Shown here in pieces: positions 26,578 to 35,621 of a stretch of DNA of 64,000 nt. The translations under genes and the position numbers were made by a program. This stretch comes from an uncultured Paracoccaceae bacterium (GTDB lineage: Bacteria; Pseudomonadota; Alphaproteobacteria; Rhodobacterales; Rhodobacteraceae), in the NCBI GenBank assembly GCA_947495795.1, contig CANMAI010000014.1, positions 37,091 through 101,090 of the forward strand. Direction: 5' to 3'. The notes under the pieces were generated by a model that was not told where the DNA came from, did no database searches, and was given only the letters and a program-made list of their open reading frames with translations. Position 1 is the stretch's first letter; each line of letters begins with the position of its first letter.

Positions 26578-27030
26578 ATGCAAGCATTGACTATCAACGG
26601 AATTGAGCAGGAAGTTGATCTGGCTGACGACACTCCGCTTCTCTGGGTTCTTCGAGATGAACTCGACATGACGGGAACAAAGTTCGGGTGTGGGGTAGGT
26701 CTTTGCGGTGCATGTTCTGTGCATGTTGATGGCGAGGTGGTTCGATCCTGCCAGCTAAGCGTCGGTGACGCCGTGGGTTCTGAGATTACAACAATTGAAG
26801 GGCTGGCAGGGACGTCGGATCAACATCGCTTGCAGATTGCCTGGATTGAAAAGCAAGTTCCGCAATGTGGCTATTGCCAGTCCGGCATGTTGATGGCCGC
26901 CGCCGCCTTGCTGGCCGAGCATCCCAAGCCAACAGACGAACAGATCGACAGCGCTATGACGAACATCTGCAGGTGCGGAACTTACCCAAGGGTGCGTGCC
27001 GCAATTCATCGCGCAGCGGAAATGGGCTAA
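26578..27030 (+). CDS. (2Fe-2S)-binding subunit of IorAB-type molybdo-hydroxylase (pair 1)
   Basis: This is a small iron-sulfur subunit of about 150 residues of the xanthine oxidase family, resembling isoquinoline 1-oxidoreductase alpha subunit IorA. It holds two [2Fe-2S] clusters. The plant-type cluster is in [17 protein letters not shown] with a distal Cys in VRSCQ; the second is in CGYCQSGM and ICRCGTYPR. No export signal is present, as usual for IorA, which is thought to be carried across by its Tat-exported partner. ATG 26578 has a GGAGGAGAAAG site. The large subunit follows after 14 bases. Confidence 0.94.
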   Translation: MQALTINGIEQEVDLADDTPLLWVLRDELDMTGTKFGCGVGLCGACSVHVDGEVVRSCQLSVGDAVGSEITTIEGLAGTSDQHRLQIAWIEKQVPQCGYCQSGMLMAAAALLAEHPKPTDEQIDSAMTNICRCGTYPRVRAAIHRAAEMG

Positions 27031-27044
27031 GGAGGGATCATAAA

Positions 27045-29183
27045 ATGACTAACAATTTTTCAGTTTCGCGCAGAGGGTTTCTTGCGACTTCAGCCGCTCT
27101 AGTCGTCACCGTCGCAGCACCAAAGATTGCGGTTGCCCAGAATGTCGATCCCAATGCCCTCGGGGCTTTCATCCGGATTGAACCCGAAGGCGAAGTTACC
27201 TTTGTCTCCCCGACCTTCGAAATGGGCCAGGGCAGTCTAAGTGGGCTTGCCTTGATTGTCGCTGACGAGTTGGGCGCCGATTGGAACAAAATCAAGGTGG
27301 TCAATGCCCCGGTTGCACCAGCCTACAACGTGCCCGGTACACCGGTGCAATACGCGGCTGGCAGCCAGGCTGTGCGCCGCTGGCATGCGCCGCTGCGTTT
27401 GGCGGCCGCGCAGGCCAGAACCATGCTTACAGAAGCAGCAGCGTCACAGTGGGATGTTCCTGTTGCAGAATGCCGAACTCAGGACGGATTTGTAATTCAT
27501 AAAGCCTCTGGGAACCGCGTGCCGTTTGCAGACATCGTTTCGGACGCTGCGCAACTGCCAGTGCCCGAGGCGCCTGCGCTACGAGACGACAATCCACTGA
27601 CCGGATCAAATGTGACGCGCATCGATCTTCCCTCCAAGACGAACGGAACCGCAATATACGGGATCGATGTACGTGTGCCAGAAATGGTCTACGCAGCCAT
27701 TCGGCAGGCCCCTGTCTTCCGGGCAGCCTTGGTGTCCGTCGATGCGAGTGCGCTGGACGGAATGCCCGGCATTATCGAAGTCGTTGAATTAGAGGATGCT
27801 GTCGCCGTCGTCGCCGACAGCTTCTGGAAAGCCAAGCAGGCAGTCGAAGCTCTTGATGTGGAATTTGCGAAGTCGACCTACGATTATCTCGCAACGGAAG
27901 ACATCGCTCAGTCGCAAAAGCTGCAATTGGATACGCGCTTTGCCGTGGCATCGGTCAACGAAGGTAGCGCATTCTCGATGATCCGCGATGCTTCAAACGT
28001 TTACTCATCTGACTACGATGTCCCGTACTTGCACCACATGACGATGGAGCCAATGTGTTGTACGGCCCACATTACCGATGACACGTGCGAATTCTGGGTT
28101 CCGACGCAGTACTCCAGTGCCGTCAGAGGTGTCGGGATGAGAGTCAGTGGCCTTCCGGCAGAACAGGTGATCGTAAACACCACACATATGGGAGGCGGAC
28201 TCGGTCGCAAGTTTGAAATGGACTACGTTGACCAGTCAGCAAAGATCGCCAAACAGGTCGGCAGACCCGTTCAGTTGATCTGGACAAGGGAAGAAGACGT
28301 TCAACACGGCCGCTACCGACCAATGATGACAGCGCGTTTGACTGCCTCCATTGCGGAAGATGGAACACCGGAAGCCATGCGCATCCGCTTGGTAGGTCCC
28401 TCTATTCCAGAATTCCGCAACGGTATTCCTTTCAAAAATGGCTTTGACTTCCGCGCCGGTCTTGGGATCACGACAGAGACCGAGAGCGCTCCCGGCAAGC
28501 TGCAACAGTACAAGTTAGACAATCTGCTTGCCGAAATCATCTACCAACCAGCTCACGTTCCGGTAGGTTCTTGGCGTAGTGTTGGAGCATCTGAAAACGG
28601 GTTCTTCATCGAATCCTTTATCGACGAGCTTGCCCACGAAGCGGGGAGAGACCCCGTTGAGTTCCGCAGAACTATGCTACGCGATAGCCCTCGGGGTCTT
28701 GCCGTTTTTGACCGGGTGGTTGAGGAGTTTGACTGGGATGCCGAACTGCCGGAAGGTCACTTCAAAGGTATCGCCTTTAGCGAAGCGGTCGGGAGCATCG
28801 TTGTTCAAGCTGTCGAAGTTTCCATGGAAAACGACGAACCAAAAGTCCACCGCGTGGTTTGTGCAATTGATTGCGGCAAAGCGATCCACCCCGACAGTGT
28901 TGAGGCCCAAACAGTTGGCTGCATCATTATGGGCATCAGTTCCGCTCTCTACGAAAAAATCACAATCACAGACGGGCACTGCGCGGAAAGTAACTTCTAC
29001 GACTACCGAGTCCTCACACTGGAAGAGACACCTGACATTCAGGTTCATATCATGGAGAGTGACTACAACATCGGCGGGGTCGGTGAGGCTGCAATACCAG
29101 GCACGGCGCCGGCTTTGGCCAACGCAATCTTTGCTGCGACGGGAAAACGCATTCGAAGCCTTCCGATCATTGACCACATCTAA
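27045..29183 (+). CDS. Molybdopterin-binding large subunit of IorAB-type hydroxylase (pair 1)
   Basis: This is a large subunit of about 712 residues of the xanthine oxidase family, like IorB, that hydroxylates a carbon next to a ring nitrogen or an aldehyde. It has a Tat signal with twin arginines (SVSRRGFLATSAALV) and the molybdenum-cofactor segments FEMGQGSLSGL and GGGLGRKFEMDYVDQ. VGSWRSVGASENGFFIES lies near residue 510 and GVGEAAIPGTAPALA near 690, the latter with the catalytic Glu. A periplasmic location is inferred. AGGAGG precedes ATG 27045. The chain lacks an electron-accepting cytochrome domain, and no cytochrome gene is adjacent. Confidence 0.94.
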   Translation: MTNNFSVSRRGFLATSAALVVTVAAPKIAVAQNVDPNALGAFIRIEPEGEVTFVSPTFEMGQGSLSGLALIVADELGADWNKIKVVNAPVAPAYNVPGTPVQYAAGSQAVRRWHAPLRLAAAQARTMLTEAAASQWDVPVAECRTQDGFVIHKASGNRVPFADIVSDAAQLPVPEAPALRDDNPLTGSNVTRIDLPSKTNGTAIYGIDVRVPEMVYAAIRQAPVFRAALVSVDASALDGMPGIIEVVELEDAVAVVADSFWKAKQAVEALDVEFAKSTYDYLATEDIAQSQKLQLDTRFAVASVNEGSAFSMIRDASNVYSSDYDVPYLHHMTMEPMCCTAHITDDTCEFWVPTQYSSAVRGVGMRVSGLPAEQVIVNTTHMGGGLGRKFEMDYVDQSAKIAKQVGRPVQLIWTREEDVQHGRYRPMMTARLTASIAEDGTPEAMRIRLVGPSIPEFRNGIPFKNGFDFRAGLGITTETESAPGKLQQYKLDNLLAEIIYQPAHVPVGSWRSVGASENGFFIESFIDELAHEAGRDPVEFRRTMLRDSPRGLAVFDRVVEEFDWDAELPEGHFKGIAFSEAVGSIVVQAVEVSMENDEPKVHRVVCAIDCGKAIHPDSVEAQTVGCIIMGISSALYEKITITDGHCAESNFYDYRVLTLEETPDIQVHIMESDYNIGGVGEAAIPGTAPALANAIFAATGKRIRSLPIIDHI

Positions 29184-29394
29184 GTTACACGGCGCTGCAT
29201 GGTTTATTCCAGATTGTGCAGCGCTGCATGCCTAAGCCAGCCGAGAGATTCCTTTCAGCTTCTAGGCCTTGATTAATGCGTCCAACGCACAGCAGCGGCT
29301 CGTTCAAGATCAACATCGGAATCCATTCACGGACTGACTGGCAGTAGTGGCGGTCGACCTTGCGCGCCCAGTGGAGCGTAGGCGTCTTTGCTTA

Positions 29395-29436
29395 TTGCGT
29401 AATTTTTTTCTTTCATGTAAGAAAAATATAACGCAA
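29395..29436. promoter_or_regulatory. Nested palindrome, probable ArsR-type operator
   Basis: Inner arms TTTTTCTT and AAGAAAAA (29405-29426) flank a six-base centre, and outer arms TTGCGT (29395-29400) and ACGCAA (29431-29436) mirror each other. The element sits 14-55 bases upstream of the ATG of the ArsR-like gene, overlapping its promoter, the usual arrangement for autoregulation. It is highly AT-rich compared with the surroundings. Confidence 0.65.
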
Positions 29437-29449
29437 CTGTTGAGTAGCC

Positions 29450-29785
29450 ATGACCGCCGCTGACCAAATCCTTTCGCAACTGCAAGCGCTCGCCAATCCA
29501 GTTCGGCTTTGGATCGTCGCTGAACTGCATCGCAACGGGGCTCAATACGTGAGCGAGCTTGCGCGCAAAGCCGGTATCAGCCGCCCGCTACTAAAGATGC
29601 ACCTTCGCAAGCTTGAAGATACCAAGCTCGTTTCGAGTGAGATTGGTACCGCAGAAAACGGCAAAGCCGCGAATTTTTTCCAGATCGTTCCGTTCAATCT
29701 TCCCCTGACCCCCGAATTGATTGCCGAAGCACGTCCAAGCCCAACGTCGCTCGCAAACCGCAAAGATGGAGACCCCGATGCCTGA
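29450..29785 (+). CDS. ArsR family transcriptional regulator
   Basis: This is a 111-residue winged-helix regulator. It has an N-terminal ALANPVRLWIVAELHRNGAQ helix pair and recognition region VSELARKAGISRPLLKMHLRKLE near residues 34-55, followed by an EIGTAENGKAANFFQIVPFN wing. No cysteine metal-binding motif of ArsR/SmtB type is present, so the signal is probably not a metal. It heads a tight operon: its stop overlaps the next start by eight bases, and three small membrane-protein genes follow. It is preceded by a nested palindrome that is a likely operator. Confidence 0.87.
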   Translation: MTAADQILSQLQALANPVRLWIVAELHRNGAQYVSELARKAGISRPLLKMHLRKLEDTKLVSSEIGTAENGKAANFFQIVPFNLPLTPELIAEARPSPTSLANRKDGDPDA

Positions 29786-29999
29786 AAACAGCACCATGCC
29801 TTTTACGATAACGCTTCTGATCCTAGCCCTGATACTGCTGGTGTTTGCCATGAAGTATGGCGCTCAGTTTATCCGGGATCGCGCAGAGGCGGCAAAGTCT
29901 ACGGAAACTGATGTTAAGCTGGCGGCGCTGGATGAAAAATCGCGCGACCTAGAGAAGCGCGTGGCACATCTCGAAGCGATGTTGCGCGAAGTCGAATGA
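29778..29999 (+). CDS. Small single-helix membrane protein with coiled-coil tail
   Basis: This 73-residue protein has one membrane helix (TITLLILALILLVFAM, residues about 10-30) and then a charged heptad-rich C-terminus (LDEKSRDLEKRVAHLEAMLRE) likely to form a coiled coil. The layout recalls phage-shock PspB-type envelope proteins, but sequence identity cannot be judged by eye. The start at 29778 has GGAG seven bases upstream and overlaps the ArsR gene; its end overlaps the next gene. It belongs to the ArsR operon. Function unknown. Confidence 0.75.
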   Translation: MPENSTMPFTITLLILALILLVFAMKYGAQFIRDRAEAAKSTETDVKLAALDEKSRDLEKRVAHLEAMLREVE

Positions 30000-30295
30000 C
30001 AAGCGCGCAAGAACTCCGCTACGCAGCTGTCGCTGAAGCGGTGACACTTGTCGTGCTGATGTGCATTGCGGTGCCTCTCAAACATCTGGCGGGTGTGCCT
30101 CAACTGGTTTCCGTTATGGGTCCGGTCCATGGGGCGATGTTTCTACTGTTCCTTTGGGTGCTGGTGCGGTCTTGGGCCGAAGGTCTGATCGACAGGATAG
30201 GTGCTACACGCTTGTTCGTTGGTGCGATGATCCCGTTTGGCGGTTTTGTGAACGAAAGATGGTTGCGACGCCAAACGGCGGGGGAGGCCAGCTGA
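29996..30295 (+). CDS. DUF3817 family membrane protein
   Basis: This 99-residue integral membrane protein has about three hydrophobic helices. The family pattern is AVAEAVTLVVLMCIAVPLKHLAG, then GPVHGAMFLLFLWVLVRSW and a C-terminal AMIPFGGFVNERWLRR. DUF3817 proteins are common, short and unassigned. It overlaps the preceding gene by four bases (ATGA) and the following gene by one base (TGATG), so all are translationally coupled within the ArsR-led operon. Confidence 0.85.
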   Translation: MTSAQELRYAAVAEAVTLVVLMCIAVPLKHLAGVPQLVSVMGPVHGAMFLLFLWVLVRSWAEGLIDRIGATRLFVGAMIPFGGFVNERWLRRQTAGEAS

Positions 30296-30693
30296 TGCTC
30301 TACGAAATCGCAAAGGCGGCTCATATTCTTTCTATGATTGTTTGGATATCAGGGATGACCGTTGCCGCGATGTCATTGCGCCATTCCGGTAATGACGTGC
30401 TCCCCATGATCAAGTCTTTCGACCGCAGTGTGACCACGCCAGCGATGCTGCTGACATGGGGCTTTGGTATCCTTTTGGGCGTGCAAGGGGGATGGTTTGG
30501 GTCCGGTTGGTTGTGGGCGAAGCTCATGCTTGTGATTGGGCTATCTGGCCTTCACGGCATGATCACGGGGCGGCTCCGAAAGCGCATTTCCCAAAAGAAC
30601 CCAGAACCCGATCAGATCATGCAACGGATTTTGCCAATCGGCCTCTTGCTGACAGCTGTGGTCGTTCTGTTGGTCACAACCAAGGCCATCTGA
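30295..30693 (+). CDS. CopD/HemJ-like four-helix membrane protein
   Basis: This integral membrane protein of about 132 residues has four hydrophobic helices. It starts with MLYEIAKAAHILSMIVWISGM, where a His and a Trp lie in the first helix as in HemJ (protoporphyrinogen oxidase, UPF0093) and CopD-like proteins, and has a second His in GLSGLHGMITGRLRKR. It is probably heme-binding or involved in quinone-linked electron transfer, but this is inference. It is the last gene of the ArsR-led membrane operon, between the two IorAB molybdo-hydroxylase loci. Confidence 0.75.
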   Translation: MLYEIAKAAHILSMIVWISGMTVAAMSLRHSGNDVLPMIKSFDRSVTTPAMLLTWGFGILLGVQGGWFGSGWLWAKLMLVIGLSGLHGMITGRLRKRISQKNPEPDQIMQRILPIGLLLTAVVVLLVTTKAI

Positions 30694-30749
30694 AATTGCC
30701 AATGGGCTTGGCACAGCGCGCTCAATTCAAACACGAAGGGAGACTTACA

Positions 30750-31475
30750 ATGTCGAATCCAACCACCTCCAGTCTTGGGGAACAAGCGCGTGAAAAGCAC
30801 ATTCCCGAACCATTGCGGATCGCTATGCTCATCTATCCAGGTATGACATTGCTGGATATGGCGGGACCTCAATCTGCGCTCGGCATGCATGGCGAAACCT
30901 ACCTTGCTTGGAAAAACCGAGAACCAGTTCTGACTGATAGTGGTGTCACGGTGATCCCAACCCATACCTTTGAGGATTGTGCAGATGACCTTGACGTTCT
31001 CTTCGTTCCTGGCGGATTCCAGACAGCGCAGTGGATGGAAGATGAGGAGGTCCTGGCGTTTCTGACCATGAAGGCAGCAGATGCTAAATATGTCACCTCC
31101 GTCTGTTCCGGAGCATTGATTCTGGCGGCCGCCGGATTGCTTGACGGCTATCGCGCAGCGACACACTGGCGCGCGCATGACGCATTGGCAGCGATGGGGG
31201 TTGAGGTCGCTCGTGAACGGGTTGTGATCGATCGGAACCGGATAACCGGCGGTGGGGTCACGGCCGGATTGGACTTCGGCCTCACGCTTCTGGCAACATT
31301 ACGTGGTGATATGGTTGCGCAGATGACGCAGCTCGGCATGGAATATGACCCCGCTCCGCCCTTTGATTGTGGAACGCCTGAACGTGCCGATCCAGCGCTC
31401 GTGGCGGCCTTCTCTGCGATGACGAAAGAGATCAATGAAGAAACCATGGCGGCAGTCGAACGGATTAGCCGCTAG
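30750..31475 (+). CDS. DJ-1/PfpI family protein (isonitrile hydratase-like)
   Basis: This is a DJ-1/PfpI superfamily protein of about 241 residues. The nucleophile elbow is VTSVCSGALILAAAGLLDG near residue 115, with Cys as in isonitrile hydratase (InhA) and AraC-type DJ-1 domains, but without an AraC helix-turn-helix. RATTHWRAHDAL-like residues (ATHWRAHDALAAMG) and RNRITGGGVTAGLD are also typical of InhA relatives. A GAAGGGAG site precedes ATG 30750. Reaction unknown; hydration of an isocyanide or a related nitrogenous compound is only a possibility. Confidence 0.85.
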   Translation: MSNPTTSSLGEQAREKHIPEPLRIAMLIYPGMTLLDMAGPQSALGMHGETYLAWKNREPVLTDSGVTVIPTHTFEDCADDLDVLFVPGGFQTAQWMEDEEVLAFLTMKAADAKYVTSVCSGALILAAAGLLDGYRAATHWRAHDALAAMGVEVARERVVIDRNRITGGGVTAGLDFGLTLLATLRGDMVAQMTQLGMEYDPAPPFDCGTPERADPALVAAFSAMTKEINEETMAAVERISR

Positions 31476-31501
31476 GACGCGGTCCGTCGCAATCTGTTTG
31501 C

Positions 31502-31520
31502 AAAATCGTTTCGATTTTTT
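31502..31520 (+). terminator. Weak stem-loop with T-run after DJ-1 gene
   Basis: The seven-base arms AAAATCG and CGATTTT, with a three-base loop, are followed by further T residues, 26 bases after the DJ-1/PfpI stop codon. The stem has only two GC pairs, so the termination strength is doubtful. Confidence 0.45.
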
Positions 31521-31746
31521 GGCAGGAAAACCTCGACGGGACGGTGTGGGTCGAGCGATCATTTGAGTGAAATTCTCAAGACTGCCCATTCGAGAAGTTT
31601 CACAGCGCGCTAATTCAGTCAGGACCTTCTCTAGCGAGAGCTGAACGCATCAGGACTGCTGTTGACGCGATTTCTCGGCCCAATTCTGACTGCCGATCGG
31701 ACAGATTGATCCAACAATGAACCAGACGAGACTGGCTGGATTACCA

Positions 31747-32028
31747 TTATCCCAACAGCAAAATGTCTGAACCCCCCGCGCTCCGCCGCATTTCGTGAAT
31801 GTCCTTGAGCTCAGGATCACTGGCCCACTTGATAGCAGAAGTTCTATCCGGAAAGCTCAGGACCGCACCGACGTCTGGCTCGTCAGGGGAGCCGTCCAAG
31901 ACGGTGAATTCGCTTGAGACACTGACAACCTTGCCGCCGTGTTTCGCGAGCGCCTGTTCGGCCACCTCTCGGTATTGCGCAAGTGCACTCGGGACAGTGA
32001 CTGTGATCTTGACGTAGGCATAAATCAC
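31747..32028 (-). CDS. DUF1330 domain protein
   Basis: This is a 93-residue protein of the dimeric alpha-beta barrel group (DUF1330). It starts at GTG 32028 behind an AAGGAC site. The fold-specific pattern is IYAYVKITVTVPSALAQYRE, KHGGKVVSVSSEFTVLDGSPDEP, VLSFPDRTSAIKWASDPE and the C-terminal strand. Such proteins are stress- or metabolism-linked and of unknown reaction. An in-frame ATG at 32199 exists but gives a non-conserved, cysteine-rich leader that I consider non-coding. It lies after the minus-strand MBL hydrolase gene. Confidence 0.8.
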   Translation of the reverse strand: MIYAYVKITVTVPSALAQYREVAEQALAKHGGKVVSVSSEFTVLDGSPDEPDVGAVLSFPDRTSAIKWASDPELKDIHEMRRSAGGSDILLLG

Positions 32029-32236
32029 GTTGAAGTCCTTATCATAGGTGTTTCGGAGGATGGCGACCGACACAGCAAAGGAGAGCTTTTTTCCCAAGGG
32101 GGCTGTAGGCTCCCCGCAACAGCATTTGGAAGCTTTGCATCGGCGCGTCTTTTCAAGTGCTTTCCAGCTTTGAGGATAAGTCGATGCAACATCTGGCATT
32201 GCATCGGCTTAAGTCTCAAACTCTAAGTCAGCGGTT

Positions 32237-33184
32237 TCAGAAGTACTCGCAGTGCGTTGGTACGAAGAGATATCCGTCTCCTGATTTTTCGATGTAGCCG
32301 ACACCAGGGAATGGCAGGTGACATCCGGCGACGCGAAGCCCATCGGCGACAACCATATCGAGAGTCTTCTTTCTTGTTGCGACGGCTTGGTCTGGGTCCG
32401 CGTCGAAAGCAACTCCCACATTAGGATTTGGCAACTGAAATGGCGCGGCGTGCACAATGTCGCCCCAGATCAAGAGCCGTTCGCCACCAGATTCAAGCAT
32501 GAAGCCTGTATGGCCCGGTGTGTGACCGGGTAGGGGGATTGATGTAATACCAGGTGTGACTTCACTTTCACCCGAGAAAAAAGTGACAGAGTCGCCAAAA
32601 AGTTCAATCGCTCCGGATGCCATGTCGAAGAACGACTGCAGGTGATCAGGAGATTGTGACTTAATAGTTTCATCCGTCCAGAATGCGCGATCGGCTTCTG
32701 ATACGACAAAGTTCGCCCCGGACAACAGTGATCCGGCATCGGTCAGCAGTCCACCAATATGATCCGGATGCAGGTGGGTCGCCAAAACCATGTCGATTTG
32801 CTTTGGATCGATGCCCAGTACCTGCAGGTTTGCATTAAAGTTCCCAAGCAATGGCCCAAAGGATGGACCGGTGCCGGTGTCAACCAGAATTCGCTTCTCT
32901 CCGATCTCGATCAAATAGCCTGAGACCGCACTTGTGTAGACATCCCCGAGGAAACGGGCCGCCTTCAACCCAGACGAATATGTCGTTTCGTCGACCCCGA
33001 TCAAAGCATCCGCTTCAATGTTCAGATATCCATCTGAAATTACCGTCACTCTGATGTCGCCGACAGCAAAGGTTTGGGTTTGTGGGTTCCTGACAATTTT
33101 GTCTGACGCTGCTTGCCCCGCGTTTGCGAGCGCACCCTCAGTCGCTCGTACGGCTTCCGGCAGTGGAAGTGTTTGTCTTCTCAT
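32237..33184 (-). CDS. MBL fold metallo-hydrolase
   Basis: This is a metallo-beta-lactamase-fold hydrolase of about 315 residues with the complete motif THLHPDHIGG (His137, His139, Asp141, His142). It also has GHTPGHTG for a further His and IWGDIVHA for the bridging Asp, with the last metal His in AGCHLPFPG. ATG 33184 has GGGAGG upstream. No Sec signal is obvious; the first 30 residues are polar. It belongs to the lactonase/quorum-quencher-like branch, but its substrate cannot be told. It lies downstream of the second IorAB pair in the same direction. Confidence 0.9.
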   Translation of the reverse strand: MRRQTLPLPEAVRATEGALANAGQAASDKIVRNPQTQTFAVGDIRVTVISDGYLNIEADALIGVDETTYSSGLKAARFLGDVYTSAVSGYLIEIGEKRILVDTGTGPSFGPLLGNFNANLQVLGIDPKQIDMVLATHLHPDHIGGLLTDAGSLLSGANFVVSEADRAFWTDETIKSQSPDHLQSFFDMASGAIELFGDSVTFFSGESEVTPGITSIPLPGHTPGHTGFMLESGGERLLIWGDIVHAAPFQLPNPNVGVAFDADPDQAVATRKKTLDMVVADGLRVAGCHLPFPGVGYIEKSGDGYLFVPTHCEYF

Positions 33185-33442
33185 AATTTGATCCTCCCGA
33201 TCTTTCCTAAGCGTCGAATTGCGGAACCTCCTTCCCGCCATCCTTTGCAGATATTCCCTCCAGCTGCTCCCACACACGGTTGGTTTCACCGCTAACGAAG
33301 CCTTCGCCAAAAGTGCTCTTCATCAAAAACGGGCACATCCAGACCGCATGTAACAGGGGTTGGACTAAGCAAGAGGATGTATCCAAGTTGCCTTTCAGAG
33401 GGCCGCCAGACAGGTGACTGACTGGCGGTCCCCGAAATGGCG

Positions 33443-35611
33443 TCAGCCTAAGTTTGACATAATGGGAAGCGACCGTATGCGCTGTCCGTTGGCTGCAAAG
33501 ATTGCGTTTGTGAGTGCTGGTGCAATGCCCGGGATAGCGGCTTCACCGACCCCGCCAGGCGCAGCCCCGCTTTCTACGATTATTGCTTCAATCTCTGGGA
33601 TGTCACCCATCTGCAAGATCTCGTAGTCGTAGAAGTTTTCGTGGCGGGCGCGCCCATCTTCGATAACGACTTCTTCATTCAGTGCTGCGCTGAGGCCCAT
33701 GATCGCGCAACCTACGACTTGTGCTTCTACACTGTCGGGGTTGATCGCAATGCCGCAGTCGATTGCAATCGTGACTTTGTGGACTGTGGGGGTGTTATCT
33801 GCAGCAACAGACACTTCTACGACATAGCCTAGCAGACTTCCAACGGCTTCCGAGAATGCAATTCCGTGAAAATGCCCGTCAGGCAAAGGCTGGCCCCATC
33901 CGGCTGCCGATGCCACACGATCAAGGACGGCAAGTCCCCTTGGACTGTCTTTCAACAGAGCACGTCGGAACTGATATGCATCCGCTTTTGCGGCATGGGC
34001 GAGTTCATCAATGAAGCTCTCGATAAAGAAACCATTGTGAGACGCACCGACTGCGCGCCAATATCCGACCGGCACATGGGTCGGTTGATGGATGTATTCC
34101 AGCTTTTCAGCTTCAATCGAGTACTGCTGGATCTTTCCCGGAGCGTTACCTGTCTCGGTCGACACACCAATCGTTGTTACAGGATCGACACCATCCAACA
34201 GCGCAACACCGAAGGAATGCTCAATCACCGAGGGGCCGACCAGCCGGATTGCCAAGGCATCGAGGTTGCCATCTGGACCAAGTGCCCCCCGCATCCGAGC
34301 TGAAACCGCCGGGCGGTAAAAATCATGTTGGACGTCTTCTTCCCGGCTCCAGATCAACTGGACCGGCCGCCCGACCTGTTTTGCCGCGACTACAGCCTGT
34401 TCGACGAAGTCTTGCTCATACTTTCTGCCAAAACCGCCTCCTGCGTAGATCGCATTCACTTCGACGTTTTCTACCAAAACGTCCGCGGCTGCGGCCGCAG
34501 TATTGGTCGCGGTTGTAAGGTCCTGGGTAGGGGCCCAAACCGTGCAGGTGTCGCCGTCAACGCGGGCAGTACAGGTCATCGGTTCCATGGGTCCGTGATA
34601 GAGAAATGGTACCGTATAGTCCGCGACAACAAGTTGCGCGTCGTTCGACCCTGCCGCCGCACTGATTGCAGTTTCCGCATCCCCTTCGTTAAAGGCGATG
34701 CCACCATCTTTTCGTTCCAACTGCGCACGTTGTTCCGCCATGATTTGGTCGGTATCCACGCCGTCGAACTCCGTCTGGGAGAACGTGACGTCCAGTGCAT
34801 CAACTGCCTGCTTGGCCGTCCAGAATGTCTCAGCGACCACCATAACTGCATGAGGCAATTCGACGACATCGATCACACCCTGAAGCCCCTCCAGGGATCC
34901 GCGATCAATGTTTTCAATCAACGCTTTGTAAGTGGGTGCGTGGCGGATCGCGGCATACGCCATTCCTGGCACTCGAACATCGATTCCATAAACTGCTGTG
35001 CCATTTACCTTGCCAGCAAGATCAACCCGAGGGACGGAGGTTCCGATCAAATGCAGATCATCACGAAGGGCAGGTTCGGTCGGCACTGCTAAACCAGCCG
35101 CAGCTTCTGCGAAGTCGCCGAATGCCGCGCTGTTGCTGCTACCCGGGTGTGACAACTGGGATCCGGACACTTGGATTTCTCCAGCTGGGACACCCCATTC
35201 CTGAGCGGCCGCAGCGGCCAACATTTCACGCGCGGCAGCGGCAGCTTGCCGTAACGGTCCATACCAAAGGCGAACGGAATAGCTACCCGCGACAATCTGA
35301 GCATTCCATCCCGCAACGTTCATGTTGGGGTCAATTTTTGGTGTCAGAACGTTCACGTCATCCCAATTGGCGCCAAGTTCATCGGCCAAGATCATTCCAA
35401 GGGATGTATGCGCACCTTGGCCAATTTCAAAAGTAGGAACGGACAGATCAATCTGACCATCCGGCGCGATAGAGATGAAGGAATTGAACTTTCCGTTTGC
35501 TGTCCCGGTTTGGGCGAGAAGTTTTGACGGCAAAGGAAGTGAAACGACAAGCGAACCAACGACGGCGCTTTTTAAGAAGCCTCGGCGGCTGGGATTAACA
35601 ATTTTGTTCAT
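33443..35611 (-). CDS. Molybdopterin-binding large subunit of IorAB-type hydroxylase (pair 2)
   Basis: This 722-residue large subunit is like IorB and paralogous to the gene at 27045. It has a Tat signal (SRRGFLKSAVVGSLVVSL), so the complex is probably periplasmic, and catalytic regions FEIGQGAHTSLGM, GGGFGRKYEQDF, VGYWRAVGASHNGFFIES and GVGEAAIPGIAPALTNA. The C-terminal glutamate of that last region is the catalytic base of the family. The small subunit is encoded 10 bases upstream on the same strand. The pair is inverted relative to pair 1, and an AraC gene stands divergent to it. Confidence 0.94.
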   Translation of the reverse strand: MNKIVNPSRRGFLKSAVVGSLVVSLPLPSKLLAQTGTANGKFNSFISIAPDGQIDLSVPTFEIGQGAHTSLGMILADELGANWDDVNVLTPKIDPNMNVAGWNAQIVAGSYSVRLWYGPLRQAAAAAREMLAAAAAQEWGVPAGEIQVSGSQLSHPGSSNSAAFGDFAEAAAGLAVPTEPALRDDLHLIGTSVPRVDLAGKVNGTAVYGIDVRVPGMAYAAIRHAPTYKALIENIDRGSLEGLQGVIDVVELPHAVMVVAETFWTAKQAVDALDVTFSQTEFDGVDTDQIMAEQRAQLERKDGGIAFNEGDAETAISAAAGSNDAQLVVADYTVPFLYHGPMEPMTCTARVDGDTCTVWAPTQDLTTATNTAAAAADVLVENVEVNAIYAGGGFGRKYEQDFVEQAVVAAKQVGRPVQLIWSREEDVQHDFYRPAVSARMRGALGPDGNLDALAIRLVGPSVIEHSFGVALLDGVDPVTTIGVSTETGNAPGKIQQYSIEAEKLEYIHQPTHVPVGYWRAVGASHNGFFIESFIDELAHAAKADAYQFRRALLKDSPRGLAVLDRVASAAGWGQPLPDGHFHGIAFSEAVGSLLGYVVEVSVAADNTPTVHKVTIAIDCGIAINPDSVEAQVVGCAIMGLSAALNEEVVIEDGRARHENFYDYEILQMGDIPEIEAIIVESGAAPGGVGEAAIPGIAPALTNAIFAANGQRIRSLPIMSNLG

Positions 35612-35621
35612 ATTTTTTCCC

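Noticed and set aside
29184..29394. Possible small RNA or promoter region between IorB pair 1 and ArsR gene
   Set aside because: No terminator-like hairpin or conserved RNA motif could be seen apart from the ArsR operator.
31690..31710. GATCGGACAGATTGATC, similar to the recurring operator motif
   Set aside because: It lacks the TTGTC half and the GAAA tail, and no start codon lies downstream on either strand at proper distance.
31747..32199. Longer version of the DUF1330 gene starting at 32199
   Set aside because: The extra 57 residues are rich in Cys and Arg with no similarity to the family, whereas GTG 32028 has a good ribosome-binding site at the usual domain start.
34325..35092. 255-codon open frame on the plus strand
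   Set aside because: It is antisense to the second IorB gene, whose full-length motifs are unmistakable; the frame encodes a cysteine- and arginine-rich non-conserved product.
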